A stretch of DNA of 64,000 bases from an uncultured Clostridia bacterium (GTDB lineage: Bacteria; Bacillota; Clostridia; Christensenellales; Aristaeellaceae). The DNA lies in the NCBI GenBank assembly GCA_946408995.1, contig CAMJUL010000008.1:1-64000 (forward strand), read 5' to 3'. Position 1 is the stretch's first letter. Each line of letters opens with the position of its first letter. Under the pieces are notes generated by a model. The model was given only the letters and a program-made list of their open reading frames with translations. It made no database searches and was not told the origin of the DNA. Positions 36,171-44,187 of the stretch are shown here, one piece after another. The position numbers were made by a program, and so were the translations under genes.

Positions 36171-37706
36171 TCATTTTCCGGAAGCGTCCGTCATCGCGCC
36201 AAACCGGAAAACCTCTTTCAAGGCCGGATAGATCCGGCTGTACAAGGCAAAGGCTTTGTCGTAGGCTTTCTGGCTGCCCGGCTCGGGCAGCACCCGCCTT
36301 TCCGTTTTCAGCACCGCCACGGCCTCCTCCGGGGTCTGGTACCAGCGGGCCCCCATGCCGGCGATCAGCGCGGCGCCATAGGCACCGCCTTCGGAAGCGG
36401 CGGACAGGGTCGTTACAGGCACGTTGAAGATATCTGCCTGCATGCGCAGGAACAGACGGCCCTTGGCTCCGCCGCCGGAGGCGGTCACGCTTTCGACCCG
36501 GGTAAAGGACCGGTAGATATCCACGATCTGCCGAAGAGAAAAGACGATGCCTTCCATTACCGCGCGGATCATATCCGCCTGGGTGGTATTCAGACTCAGC
36601 CCGTAAAGGACGCCGCGGGCGGAAGCATCGGGCCAGGGACATCTTTCTCCGCTCAGATAGGGGGCAAATACCACCCCTCGCGCCCCGGGCACACTGCCCT
36701 CGGCCAATTCGGACATCAGGTCGAAGGCATCCGCATCCGCTGAGGCAGCCCGGGCAAGCACATCGCGGCACAATTCATCCCGGAACCATCTTAGGGCGCC
36801 TCCGGCTGTCTGCGTGGCGCCAAAGCTCATATAGGACCCGGGCGTCACGCCGCAGAAAGCCTGCAGCATGCCGCCGGGATTGGGGGTATATTTTTCAAAT
36901 CCCATGGAGACGTTTCCGGCGGTGCCGATGACCGTGCCGACGTTTCCTTCCCGGATCAGTCCGCTGCCAAAGGACTGCACGACCGCATCCCCGCCGCCGG
37001 CGCAGCAAGGGGTCCCTGCCAAAAGGCCTGTCCTGTCTGCCGCCTCGTTGGTGATGTGTCCGGCAAGATCTGTGGATTCAAGCGTGGGCGGAAACAGGGA
37101 AGGACTGAGCTCAAGCGCTTGAAGCAGCGGGAGACACCACTGACGGTTCCGTGTGTCAAACAGGCCGGTCCCGGAGGCCTCGGACACATCCATGCAGATC
37201 TTGCCGGTCATGCGATAGCGCAGATAATCCTTGGGGCAGAGAAAAACCGTCATGCGCCGGTAAGAATCAGGTTCCTCCCGGCGGAGCCAGAGGATCTTGC
37301 CCCCAGTATATCCGGCAAGCATCACGTTGTTGGTCATATTCAGAAGGCGTTCCCGGCCGCCGGCCCGTTCTTCTGTTTCCCGGCATTGAGGCTCGGACCG
37401 CTGATCGCACCAGAGGATGGCTTTGCGGATCACCCGGCCATCCCGGTCGAGCGGAACAAGACCGTGCATCTGTCCGGAGAAGGCAATGCCCTCGATTTTT
37501 TCCGGGGAGATGCCGGAATCCGTCAAAAGGCTGCGGACACACGCGAACGCCGCGTCTACCCACCATTCAGGGTCTTGTTCGGCCCAGCCGGGCCTGGGAA
37601 CCAGCAGCGGATACGGCCTTGAGGACCGCGCCGCCACCGCGCCGTCCCTTGTCATCAGGAGACATTTGGCGCAAGAGGTCCCGATGTCGATTCCAAGTAC
37701 GTACAT
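36171..37706 (-). CDS. xylB: Xylulokinase-type FGGY carbohydrate kinase
   Basis: A 511-aa kinase with ATP-site start YVLGIDIGTSCAKC, the substrate motif FSGQMHGLVPLD near 75 that marks xylulokinases, the catalytic Asp region CAGGGDAVVQSFG near 237 and the FGGY_C core ESVTASGGGAKGRLFLRMQADI near 410. It phosphorylates D-xylulose or a related ketose, feeding the pentose phosphate pathway. AAGGAG lies before the ATG. It is encoded between an SDR and AraM on the same strand, fitting pentose use after arabinan or xylan breakdown. Confidence 0.85.
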   Translation of the reverse strand: MYVLGIDIGTSCAKCLLMTRDGAVAARSSRPYPLLVPRPGWAEQDPEWWVDAAFACVRSLLTDSGISPEKIEGIAFSGQMHGLVPLDRDGRVIRKAILWCDQRSEPQCRETEERAGGRERLLNMTNNVMLAGYTGGKILWLRREEPDSYRRMTVFLCPKDYLRYRMTGKICMDVSEASGTGLFDTRNRQWCLPLLQALELSPSLFPPTLESTDLAGHITNEAADRTGLLAGTPCCAGGGDAVVQSFGSGLIREGNVGTVIGTAGNVSMGFEKYTPNPGGMLQAFCGVTPGSYMSFGATQTAGGALRWFRDELCRDVLARAASADADAFDLMSELAEGSVPGARGVVFAPYLSGERCPWPDASARGVLYGLSLNTTQADMIRAVMEGIVFSLRQIVDIYRSFTRVESVTASGGGAKGRLFLRMQADIFNVPVTTLSAASEGGAYGAALIAGMGARWYQTPEEAVAVLKTERRVLPEPGSQKAYDKAFALYSRIYPALKEVFRFGAMTDASGK

Positions 37707-37865
37707 TGTGTGCTCCTTTTCCCATGGGATTCCGTATTGATTGAAAAACCGGGCGCGCTGTGGTAAGATGAGGCATCCATCAGGGAAACGGATACGGGAT
37801 CCGTTGAGGGGATGATCCCCGTTAGGCCGTTTTCCCTTTGCAGGCCCGGGCCGTTTCCAGCTTGA

Positions 37866-38576
37866 TCAGACGTCTGCGCGATATTGCCAGCCGTGCTCTC
37901 CGTGATAGATCATGAGCCGGGTCATCCCGCCGTCGACGCAGATGTTTTCGCCTGTGATAAAGCCGGCCTTTTCCGAACACAGGAACAGGACCAGTTCCGC
38001 GATGTCCTCCGGCTTTCCGACACGGCCTACGGGCTGCTGCAGAGCGTCCGGCCCGCCGATCTGGCTGTCTGTGGTATCGATCCATCCCGGGGAAATGCTG
38101 TTGACCCTTGCCCGTCCCGCGAGACTGATCGCCAGCGCATGGGTCAGCGCTGCGATCCCGCCTTTGGCCGCGGCATAGCTCTCGGTCTGGGGCTGGCTCA
38201 TCCGGTCCCTGGAGGAAGCGATGTTGATCACCGAGGCGTTCGGCGCGAAGCTGGGCAGCAGAAGCTTGGTAAGATAAAAAGGCGCGGCGACGCCTACGGC
38301 CAGGGCGCGGTTAAAATCGTCCCATCCGCATATGTCAATGCCTTTCATCAGCGGAGGGGCGTTGTGGACCAGAAAATCCACCTGCCCGCTCTGCCGGACC
38401 ACCTCCTGCGCGAATCGTTGGAGATCGTCTGGCTTTCCCACGTCCCCCACGAACCCGCAATTGGGATCTGTATCAATGATATGCACGCGGGCGCCTTCCC
38501 TGCGGAACGCCTCCGCGGTCGCGCGCCCGATGCCGTGGGCGCCTCCGGTGATCACAGCCACTTTCCCATCATACAT
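37866..38576 (-). CDS. Short-chain dehydrogenase/reductase
   Basis: A 236-aa classical SDR. NAD(P)-binding TGGAHGIG near residue 10, a DVGKP cofactor contact near 45, the catalytic Ser in INIASSRDRM near 118 and Tyr-Lys in ESYAAAKGG near 133, with NSISPGWIDT near 157. The tail ICVDGGMTRLMIYHGEHGW is unusual for the group. It probably oxidises or reduces a sugar or polyol. It starts the minus-strand xylulokinase/AraM group. AAAGGAG is 12-13 bases upstream, longer than ideal. Confidence 0.85.
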   Translation of the reverse strand: MYDGKVAVITGGAHGIGRATAEAFRREGARVHIIDTDPNCGFVGDVGKPDDLQRFAQEVVRQSGQVDFLVHNAPPLMKGIDICGWDDFNRALAVGVAAPFYLTKLLLPSFAPNASVINIASSRDRMSQPQTESYAAAKGGIAALTHALAISLAGRARVNSISPGWIDTTDSQIGGPDALQQPVGRVGKPEDIAELVLFLCSEKAGFITGENICVDGGMTRLMIYHGEHGWQYRADV

Positions 38577-38671
38577 GGTGTACAGGACGCTCCTTTCGTT
38601 TTGACACAGAGCCCGGCGGCTTCATCGAAGGGGCGAACCGCGGGTAAAAAAGCATCATGGTGTTCCGCAAC

Positions 38672-38701
38672 AGTATACCTTAAAAGGAAAGCGGGAATCA
38701 A
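38672..38701 (-). promoter_or_regulatory. Promoter for the SDR-kinase-AraM group
   Basis: On the minus strand: -35 TTGATT (38696-38701), 18-bp spacer, -10 TATACT (38672-38677). It overlaps the ribosome binding site region of the divergent GH2 gene, whose own promoter I could not pick out with confidence. Confidence 0.55.
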
Positions 38702-38717
38702 GAAGGAGGAAAAGAAG

Positions 38718-41090
38718 ATGGAAGAGATCCGTCTGGACCGGGACTGGCGGTTTTGCAAGGGGGATTTCAGGCCGAAGGATCCCTGCGACGGATGGAGCGG
38801 GGCCAAAGCCGGGGCCGCAACCATCGGGGCGGCGGCTCCGGACCTGGACGACAGCGGATGGGAACGGGTGGACCTTCCGCACGACAGCGTGCATGGGGGT
38901 GAATTTGCCCGGGATCTGGCCGCCCACGATCCAATGGACGATATACCGGCCATGCAGTCCATCCGCTCCCGCCTTGGCGCGGGGGGATTTCTTGTTCCGG
39001 AGATCTGCTGGTATCGCAAAAGGTTCCGAACGGAGGAAGACTGGACCGGACAGAGACTGTATCTTTTTTTCCAAGGGGTCTACCGCAAGGCGGATATCTA
39101 TCTGAACGGGTATTACGTGGGAAGCCTGGACGGGGGATATACCTGGTCCTGTTTTGACCTGACGGATGTTTTGCTGGAAGCGGGCGGGGAAAACGTGCTT
39201 TCGGTCCGCGTGGATCCGACAGGCCGTGAGGGATGGTGGTATGAGGGCGGGGGCATCTACCGGCACGTAAAGCTTCTTCTGTGCGGGGATGTGCATATAC
39301 CGCCTTACGGGCTGGGCGTTTTTCCCGAGTGCGGCCGGGCAGGGGATGGACGCTGCGGGTTGAGGGTGCTGATCCGCAATGACGGGACCGCGGGAGCGTC
39401 GGGGAAGCTGACGGTCACTGCATACGATCCTGAAGGGAAGGAAGCGGGGAAGACCTGCCTGGAGTTCGGTCTGCAGGGGCTTTGCGAAACGGAAGCGGAG
39501 GGGACGCTGTGCCTTCGGGAACCGGTCCGGCTGTGGAATACGCAGGATCCGGCGCTCTATACCCTGAAAGGGGAAATGACCGTCAGGGACGAAAACGGGA
39601 AGCTTTGTACCGGGCCGGTCCCGGATACGGTCTTCGGGTTCCGCAGGGCGGAGTTCCGGGAAGACGGTTTTTTCCTGAACGGGGAAAAAGTCCCGCTCCG
39701 GGGATTCTGCGCCCATCAGGATCATGCCGGGGTGGGCATTGGGATGCCGGACAGCGTGCTGGAATACCGCCTGCGGGAAATGAAAAAAACGGGGATGAAC
39801 GCCTTCAGAAGCGCCCATCATCAGCCTTCGGACGAACTGCTGGACCTGTGTGACCGGCTGGGCATCCTGGTGATGAGTGAATGCCGGCGGATGAGCAGCG
39901 CCGAGGGGGATCTTTCTCATTTGAGAAAAACCGTTCTGCAGGGCAGAAATCATCCCTGCGTTGTGATCTGGGGGATCGGGAACGAAGAGATCAACGTGAT
40001 GCACAAGGCATGCACCGCAAAAACCGTGGAGCGGATGAAGGCGGAGGTCCGGAAGCTGGACACCCGTCCCGTGACCTGCGCCCATGTCTGCTGGGACGGT
40101 GAGACCCATTACGACGACCCTTCCAGGGTCTATCCGGTCACCGCTTTACTGGATGTGATGGGCTTCAACTACTCCATCCCTGCCTGGGATCCCTACAGGG
40201 CCCATTTTCCCGAGCAGCCGGTGCTGATCACGGAAATCAACGCGGCCAATTCATCCACCAGAGGCGTGTTTGAAAGCGACCCGGCCAAAGGCCGTTTTCT
40301 GACCCTTGATCCCTCAAATGCCGAAAAGTTCGCCGGATCAAGGGCAAAGAGCCGGTTTGAACGGGGGGAAAGGGATTTTATGGCCGTCCTTGAGAGGCCC
40401 TGGCTGTGCGGCTCTTTCAGCTGGACGGGCATCGATTACCGGGGGGAACCCACGCCTTTGGATTGGCCGGCGGTTTCCAGCCAGTTTGGCGTTCTGGATC
40501 TGTGCGGGTTTCCAAAGGACAGTTTCTGGTTCTACAAGTCCTTTTGGACGGGGGAGGACGTACTGCATCTTTTCCCCCATTGGAACCGCGCGGGACATGA
40601 AGGGGAATGTTTCAGCCTTTACGCCTATACGAACGCGGAGAAGACGGAGCTGTTTGTCAATGGGAAAAGCCTGGGAGAAGGCACGAGGCGGGCGTGCGGG
40701 TATGTGGAATGGCCGGGCGTGGTATATGAGCCCGGTGAGGTCACGGTCCTCGGCTGGCGGCAGGGGAGAAGACTGACGGACCGGATGGAAACGACGGGAC
40801 CCTTCTGCAGACTGGAATCGGAGATCTACAACGAAAACCGTTTTGCCCGGCAGGACGCGCTGATCGTACAGGTGCGCGCTGTGGATGATAAAGGGCGATT
40901 CGTGCCGGATGCCTGCCCGGCGGCACGCATTGTTCCCGGGAAAGGAACCACGGTCCTTGGGCATGGAAACGGAGATCCGGGGTGCCATGAGAAGGAAACG
41001 GGAGAGGTTTTCCGCCTGTTCAACGGCAGGGCCCAGATCATCCTTCGCTGCGAGGGAGAGCCGTCCTACCACCTGGAGACGATCGGGTGA
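38718..41090 (+). CDS. GH2 beta-galactosidase-type enzyme
   Basis: A 790-aa protein with the GH2 order: jelly-roll sugar-binding domain (about 1-170), immunoglobulin-like domain (about 175-290), then the barrel with LRGFCAHQDHAGVG near 330, acid/base in GIGNEEIN (Glu423) and nucleophile in LITEIN (Glu506). C-terminal beta domains follow (ELFVNGKSLGE near 645). No signal peptide. The enzyme hydrolyses beta-galactosides or related beta-glycosides. AAGGAGG precedes ATG 38718; the frame stays open far upstream across the SDR gene, but that part is antisense to it. Confidence 0.9.
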   Translation: MEEIRLDRDWRFCKGDFRPKDPCDGWSGAKAGAATIGAAAPDLDDSGWERVDLPHDSVHGGEFARDLAAHDPMDDIPAMQSIRSRLGAGGFLVPEICWYRKRFRTEEDWTGQRLYLFFQGVYRKADIYLNGYYVGSLDGGYTWSCFDLTDVLLEAGGENVLSVRVDPTGREGWWYEGGGIYRHVKLLLCGDVHIPPYGLGVFPECGRAGDGRCGLRVLIRNDGTAGASGKLTVTAYDPEGKEAGKTCLEFGLQGLCETEAEGTLCLREPVRLWNTQDPALYTLKGEMTVRDENGKLCTGPVPDTVFGFRRAEFREDGFFLNGEKVPLRGFCAHQDHAGVGIGMPDSVLEYRLREMKKTGMNAFRSAHHQPSDELLDLCDRLGILVMSECRRMSSAEGDLSHLRKTVLQGRNHPCVVIWGIGNEEINVMHKACTAKTVERMKAEVRKLDTRPVTCAHVCWDGETHYDDPSRVYPVTALLDVMGFNYSIPAWDPYRAHFPEQPVLITEINAANSSTRGVFESDPAKGRFLTLDPSNAEKFAGSRAKSRFERGERDFMAVLERPWLCGSFSWTGIDYRGEPTPLDWPAVSSQFGVLDLCGFPKDSFWFYKSFWTGEDVLHLFPHWNRAGHEGECFSLYAYTNAEKTELFVNGKSLGEGTRRACGYVEWPGVVYEPGEVTVLGWRQGRRLTDRMETTGPFCRLESEIYNENRFARQDALIVQVRAVDDKGRFVPDACPAARIVPGKGTTVLGHGNGDPGCHEKETGEVFRLFNGRAQIILRCEGEPSYHLETIG

Positions 41091-41127
41091 ACCGGACAAA
41101 ATAAGGGGTACCGCAGGAGGCGAACAT

Positions 41128-41709
41128 ATGGACAGTCAAAATCCCATTGTCAGAAGCCTGGAAACGATCCGGGAGGACATCGACCGGACAGACGACCTCC
41201 TTCGGGAGGTGCTGATGCGGAGACTGGATCTGTCGGAAGAGGTATTCCGGGCCAAGGAAAAGGCGGGGGGCGTGATCCGGATCTACCGAGAGGACCGTGA
41301 AAGGCAGATCCTGGAGCGTCTTGGAAGCCAGGTCACGCAGGAGAGGCGCAGCGGGTATTTGGCGGTCCTCAGGAAAGTGCTGGAATGCAGCCGCGCACTG
41401 CAGTATGCCCGACTTTGCGAGCACCATCCGGAACTGCTGGAGGACATTCCCAGGGAAAGAAAAGGGACGGGGCCTGAAAACGGCGTGCGTTTCAGGCTGA
41501 CAGTACAAAAACAGGCCGGCGGGCTGCCTGCGGTCCTTGGCATAATCCGGGATCAGGGAATGGAGATCCGCCAGATCGTGCGCACGGGGGAGGACGGGGA
41601 AAAAGAGACCTGCGAGGTGACCCTGGCGGGAGATTCTGAAGATACGGCCATCCAGCCCCTGCTTTTGCAATTGTCGATGGAGTGCAGCGGCTTTTTGCTG
41701 TATGAATGA
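41128..41709 (+). CDS. Chorismate mutase fused to an ACT-like domain
   Basis: A 193-aa protein. Residues about 8-85 have the AroQ helical pattern: IREDIDRTDDLLREVLMRRLDLSEEVFRAKEKAGG, then YREDRERQILERL. The C-terminal about 85 residues (VRFRLTVQKQAGGLPAVLGIIRDQGMEI) look like an ACT regulatory domain. Chorismate mutase makes prephenate for Phe and Tyr synthesis. The usual prephenate dehydratase middle is absent. GCAGGAGG lies seven bases before ATG 41128. It closely follows the GH2 gene although the functions are unrelated. Confidence 0.78.
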   Translation: MDSQNPIVRSLETIREDIDRTDDLLREVLMRRLDLSEEVFRAKEKAGGVIRIYREDRERQILERLGSQVTQERRSGYLAVLRKVLECSRALQYARLCEHHPELLEDIPRERKGTGPENGVRFRLTVQKQAGGLPAVLGIIRDQGMEIRQIVRTGEDGEKETCEVTLAGDSEDTAIQPLLLQLSMECSGFLLYE

Positions 41710-41757
41710 GGCGGCAGGGCAGAAGGGTCCCTGCCAGGGCGCCTTCTGCCTGCCGCC
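41710..41757. terminator. GC-rich stem-loop between convergent genes
   Basis: GGCGGCAGGGCAGAAGG pairs with CCTTCTGCCTGCCGCC with one bulge. No T-run follows on either strand, so termination is uncertain, but the place between the mutase and tadA stops fits a bidirectional terminator. Confidence 0.45.
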
Positions 41758-41775
41758 CTGGACAGGGGGACGGGC

Positions 41776-42270
41776 TTAAGCGGACCCTTCTTGGGTGGGG
41801 GACGAAGAGGCCCTGGCAGGATCGCGTTTCTCGGCAAAAAAATCCTTCAGGAGAGAGGCGCATTCTTTTTCAAGGACGCCGCCCCTGCAGGAAACACGGT
41901 GATAAAACGCGGGATCTTCCGGCAGGTCATAGACGCTTCCGCAGCAGCCCTGGGCAGGGTCATAGGCGCCAAAGACGCACTTTTCAAGGCCGGAGAGAAC
42001 CATGGCGCCGGCGCACATGGGGCAGGGCTCCAGCGTGACAAACAGCGTACAGCCCTGAAGCCTGCGTGTTTTCAGCCTTGCGGCAGCGCGAAGGATGCAC
42101 AGCATTTCGGCGTGGGCAATGACAGCCAATTCTCCGTCCTTTTCCCGCTCGTTGTGGGCGCGCGCGATGATTTCTCCCTCATGGAGGATGACGGCGCCCA
42201 CCGGTACGTCATCCGTGCTTTTTCCGGCTTCCAGGAGCGCGGCTTTCATCATTTCCGTATCCGATGCCAT
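41776..42270 (-). CDS. tadA: tRNA-specific adenosine deaminase
   Basis: The 164-aa enzyme converts adenosine 34 of tRNA-Arg(ACG) to inosine. Zinc and catalytic residues are visible in AHAEMLCI near 52 (His, Glu) and EPCPMCAGAM near 81 (two Cys). It has the family regions DVPVGAVIL near 21 and VFGAYDPAQGCCGS near 100. A short disordered tail ends the protein. A good ribosome binding site (GAGGAGG) and promoter lie upstream. Confidence 0.93.
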   Translation of the reverse strand: MASDTEMMKAALLEAGKSTDDVPVGAVILHEGEIIARAHNEREKDGELAVIAHAEMLCILRAAARLKTRRLQGCTLFVTLEPCPMCAGAMVLSGLEKCVFGAYDPAQGCCGSVYDLPEDPAFYHRVSCRGGVLEKECASLLKDFFAEKRDPARASSSPTQEGSA

Positions 42271-42332
42271 GTGTTTCCTCCTCGCAGCCCTGCGGCGTTT
42301 GTGGCGGCTAAGCGATTTCAGACGATGGTTTT

Positions 42333-42361
42333 ATCTTATCACAGGACGCGGGCCCCTTCAA
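42333..42361 (-). promoter_or_regulatory. Promoter of tadA
   Basis: Minus strand -35 TTGAAG (42356-42361), 17-bp spacer, -10 TAAGAT (42333-42338), about 60 bases before the ATG. Confidence 0.55.
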
Positions 42362-42425
42362 GAAGCCTTGATTGGGGCGGGAATGTGGCAGTTGTTGATT
42401 TTTTGTAAACTTGTTCGTCCCTTTC

Positions 42426-42453
42426 TTGCAACGGAATTGAATTATGCTATACT
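42426..42453 (+). promoter_or_regulatory. Promoter of the foldase gene
   Basis: -35 TTGCAA (42426-42431), 16-bp spacer, -10 TATACT (42448-42453), about 87 bases before ATG 42541. A GC-rich repeat GGGAACGCC lies in the leader. Confidence 0.6.
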
Positions 42454-42540
42454 TTCAGTTACCCGGTCCTGATCGAAGCGGGGAGAGGGCGTTCCCTTCA
42501 GGGGGAACGCCGAAATCAAATAAAGACAAGGAGATTGCTT

Positions 42541-43935
42541 ATGAAGAAGCTCATAAAAGGCGCAGCCCTTTCCCTGAGCCTGGCCATGCTGCTGTCCGGC
42601 GCGGCCTTGGGGGAGGCTGCCGTGGAGGAACAGGCCCAGAGCGGGGAGACGGTCCAGACTGCGCAGCTCGCGGACGATCAGCTGATCATGACCGTGAACG
42701 GTCACCGGCTTTTGAAATCGGATTTTGACGAAACGGCCACGCTGCTGGAGGAGAATGGCTATTCTTCCGATTACGTCACCGTTTACAATTATCTCAAGCA
42801 GGCGGAACTGTTTGAGTACGCCTTTGGAAAATACGGCCTCAACCAGTTTACCCAAGAGCAGAAGGACGCTTTTCTGACCCAGGCGCAGGACCTGCTGGAA
42901 GAAAACATCCGCAGCTACATGGATTATTTCAAGACCAGCGAAACCCCGACCGACGCCGAGCTGGCGGAGCTTCGCTCCCAGGCGGAGGCGTATTTCTCCG
43001 CCCAGGGGTTTACGCCTGAGGAGCTCGCGAAGTCTCTTGAAACCAGCGCCTGCTATGACGCGCTTGAGATCTATCTGACGGAAACGTACCAGATGAACGT
43101 TACGCCCGAGGAAGTGGCGGAAACCTTTGCGGCATTGGCGCAGGATGACAGGCAAAGGTACGAAGGCCAGGTGCCCATGTATGAGTTTTACACCCAGTAT
43201 TATGGACAGGAATCCTATTATGTGCCGGAAGGATACCGCGGCGTGCTGCAGATCCTGCTGGACGTGGATGACGCGCTGCTGGAGGAATATACCACAAAGC
43301 AGGCGGCGCTTGAGGAGCAGATGAGCGGCGAGGAAGAGGCGCAGACGCAGGATGCGGGCACCGAAGAGGCGACCCAGGCTCCGGCGGAAACGCCCGTCCC
43401 TGTGACGCAGGAGGATGTGGAACGGGCCCGGGAGGCCATCCTGGCCGCTTCCAAGGAGACCATTGATGAGATCAAGACCCGTCTTGCCAATGGGGAAGCC
43501 TTTATCGACCTGATCCCGGAGTACAACATTGACCCCGGCATGCAGCAGGAAAGCTACCTCAGGGACGGATACCTCGTTCACAAGGATTCGGTCCTTTACG
43601 ATCCGGCCTTTGTCAGCGCGGCCTTTGACAAAAACATGAACCAGGTCGGGGACGTCAGCGATCCGGCGGTCGGAAGCTACGGGATCTATATCGTCTATTA
43701 TCTGCGGGATGCCGGCGGTCAGGTGGAAATGACCGATGAGATCGCGAATCAGCTGAGCCAGGACCTCCTGTCCAACAAGCTCAATGCCAAATATGTCGAA
43801 CTGCTTGGGGAGTGGGAAGCCGAAAGCGAGATCCAGTATGAGCAGGAAGCCTTTACCCGGCTGACCGGCCTGACCTTTGAGGATGGCAAGCCTGTGCAGC
43901 AGCCGGAAGAGGAGGCCGTTCCTGTCGACGACTGA
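42541..43935 (+). CDS. Secreted SurA/PpiC-type peptidyl-prolyl isomerase (PrsA-like foldase)
   Basis: A 464-aa protein with a signal peptide ending around SGAALGEA and no lipobox. Residues about 45-200 resemble a SurA_N helical chaperone domain (MTVNGHRLLKSDFDE). A parvulin-like PpiC domain (GYRGVLQILLDVDDALLEE, then PEYNIDPGM, GQVEMTDEIANQ) is split by an acidic, Ala/Gln/Thr/Pro-rich insertion near 265-290. Such proteins help exported proteins fold. Unlike typical PrsA it seems not to be lipid-anchored. AAGGAG precedes the ATG. Confidence 0.82.
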   Translation: MKKLIKGAALSLSLAMLLSGAALGEAAVEEQAQSGETVQTAQLADDQLIMTVNGHRLLKSDFDETATLLEENGYSSDYVTVYNYLKQAELFEYAFGKYGLNQFTQEQKDAFLTQAQDLLEENIRSYMDYFKTSETPTDAELAELRSQAEAYFSAQGFTPEELAKSLETSACYDALEIYLTETYQMNVTPEEVAETFAALAQDDRQRYEGQVPMYEFYTQYYGQESYYVPEGYRGVLQILLDVDDALLEEYTTKQAALEEQMSGEEEAQTQDAGTEEATQAPAETPVPVTQEDVERAREAILAASKETIDEIKTRLANGEAFIDLIPEYNIDPGMQQESYLRDGYLVHKDSVLYDPAFVSAAFDKNMNQVGDVSDPAVGSYGIYIVYYLRDAGGQVEMTDEIANQLSQDLLSNKLNAKYVELLGEWEAESEIQYEQEAFTRLTGLTFEDGKPVQQPEEEAVPVDD

Positions 43936-43959
43936 AACAGGCCTTACCATTTTTCTTCT

Positions 43960-43994
43960 GCAGAACCGGATCAGCGCCGGTTCTGCTTTTTTAT
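43960..43994 (+). terminator. Intrinsic terminator of the foldase gene
   Basis: GCAGAACCGG, a short loop, then CCGGTTCTGC and six T. It lies 25 bases after the stop codon. Confidence 0.85.
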
Positions 43995-44110
43995 GCGCCG
44001 GGCAGGACGTCGGGGAGAAATCAGGACGAAGCGGCCCCGGAAACGGATCGGACGAACGGGACAAAAGCCCGCTTCCCGACAGTTTTCCTTGGAGGGAGGC
44101 TTGCGCTGTC

Positions 44111-44139
44111 TTGACGAAAGCAGGAATATCCGTTACAAT
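44111..44139 (+). promoter_or_regulatory. Strong promoter of the pyrophosphatase gene
   Basis: -35 TTGACG (44111-44116), 17-bp spacer, -10 TACAAT (44134-44139), about 48 bases before the GTG start. Confidence 0.7.
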
Positions 44140-44187
44140 TCAGGGTACATGAAACAAACCCTTTCAAGGGTCAAAGGAGGCATTTTC

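Noticed and set aside
37884..38717. N-terminal extension of the GH2 gene
   Set aside because: Antisense to the SDR gene; the true start at 38718 has AAGGAGG and begins the GH2 domain.
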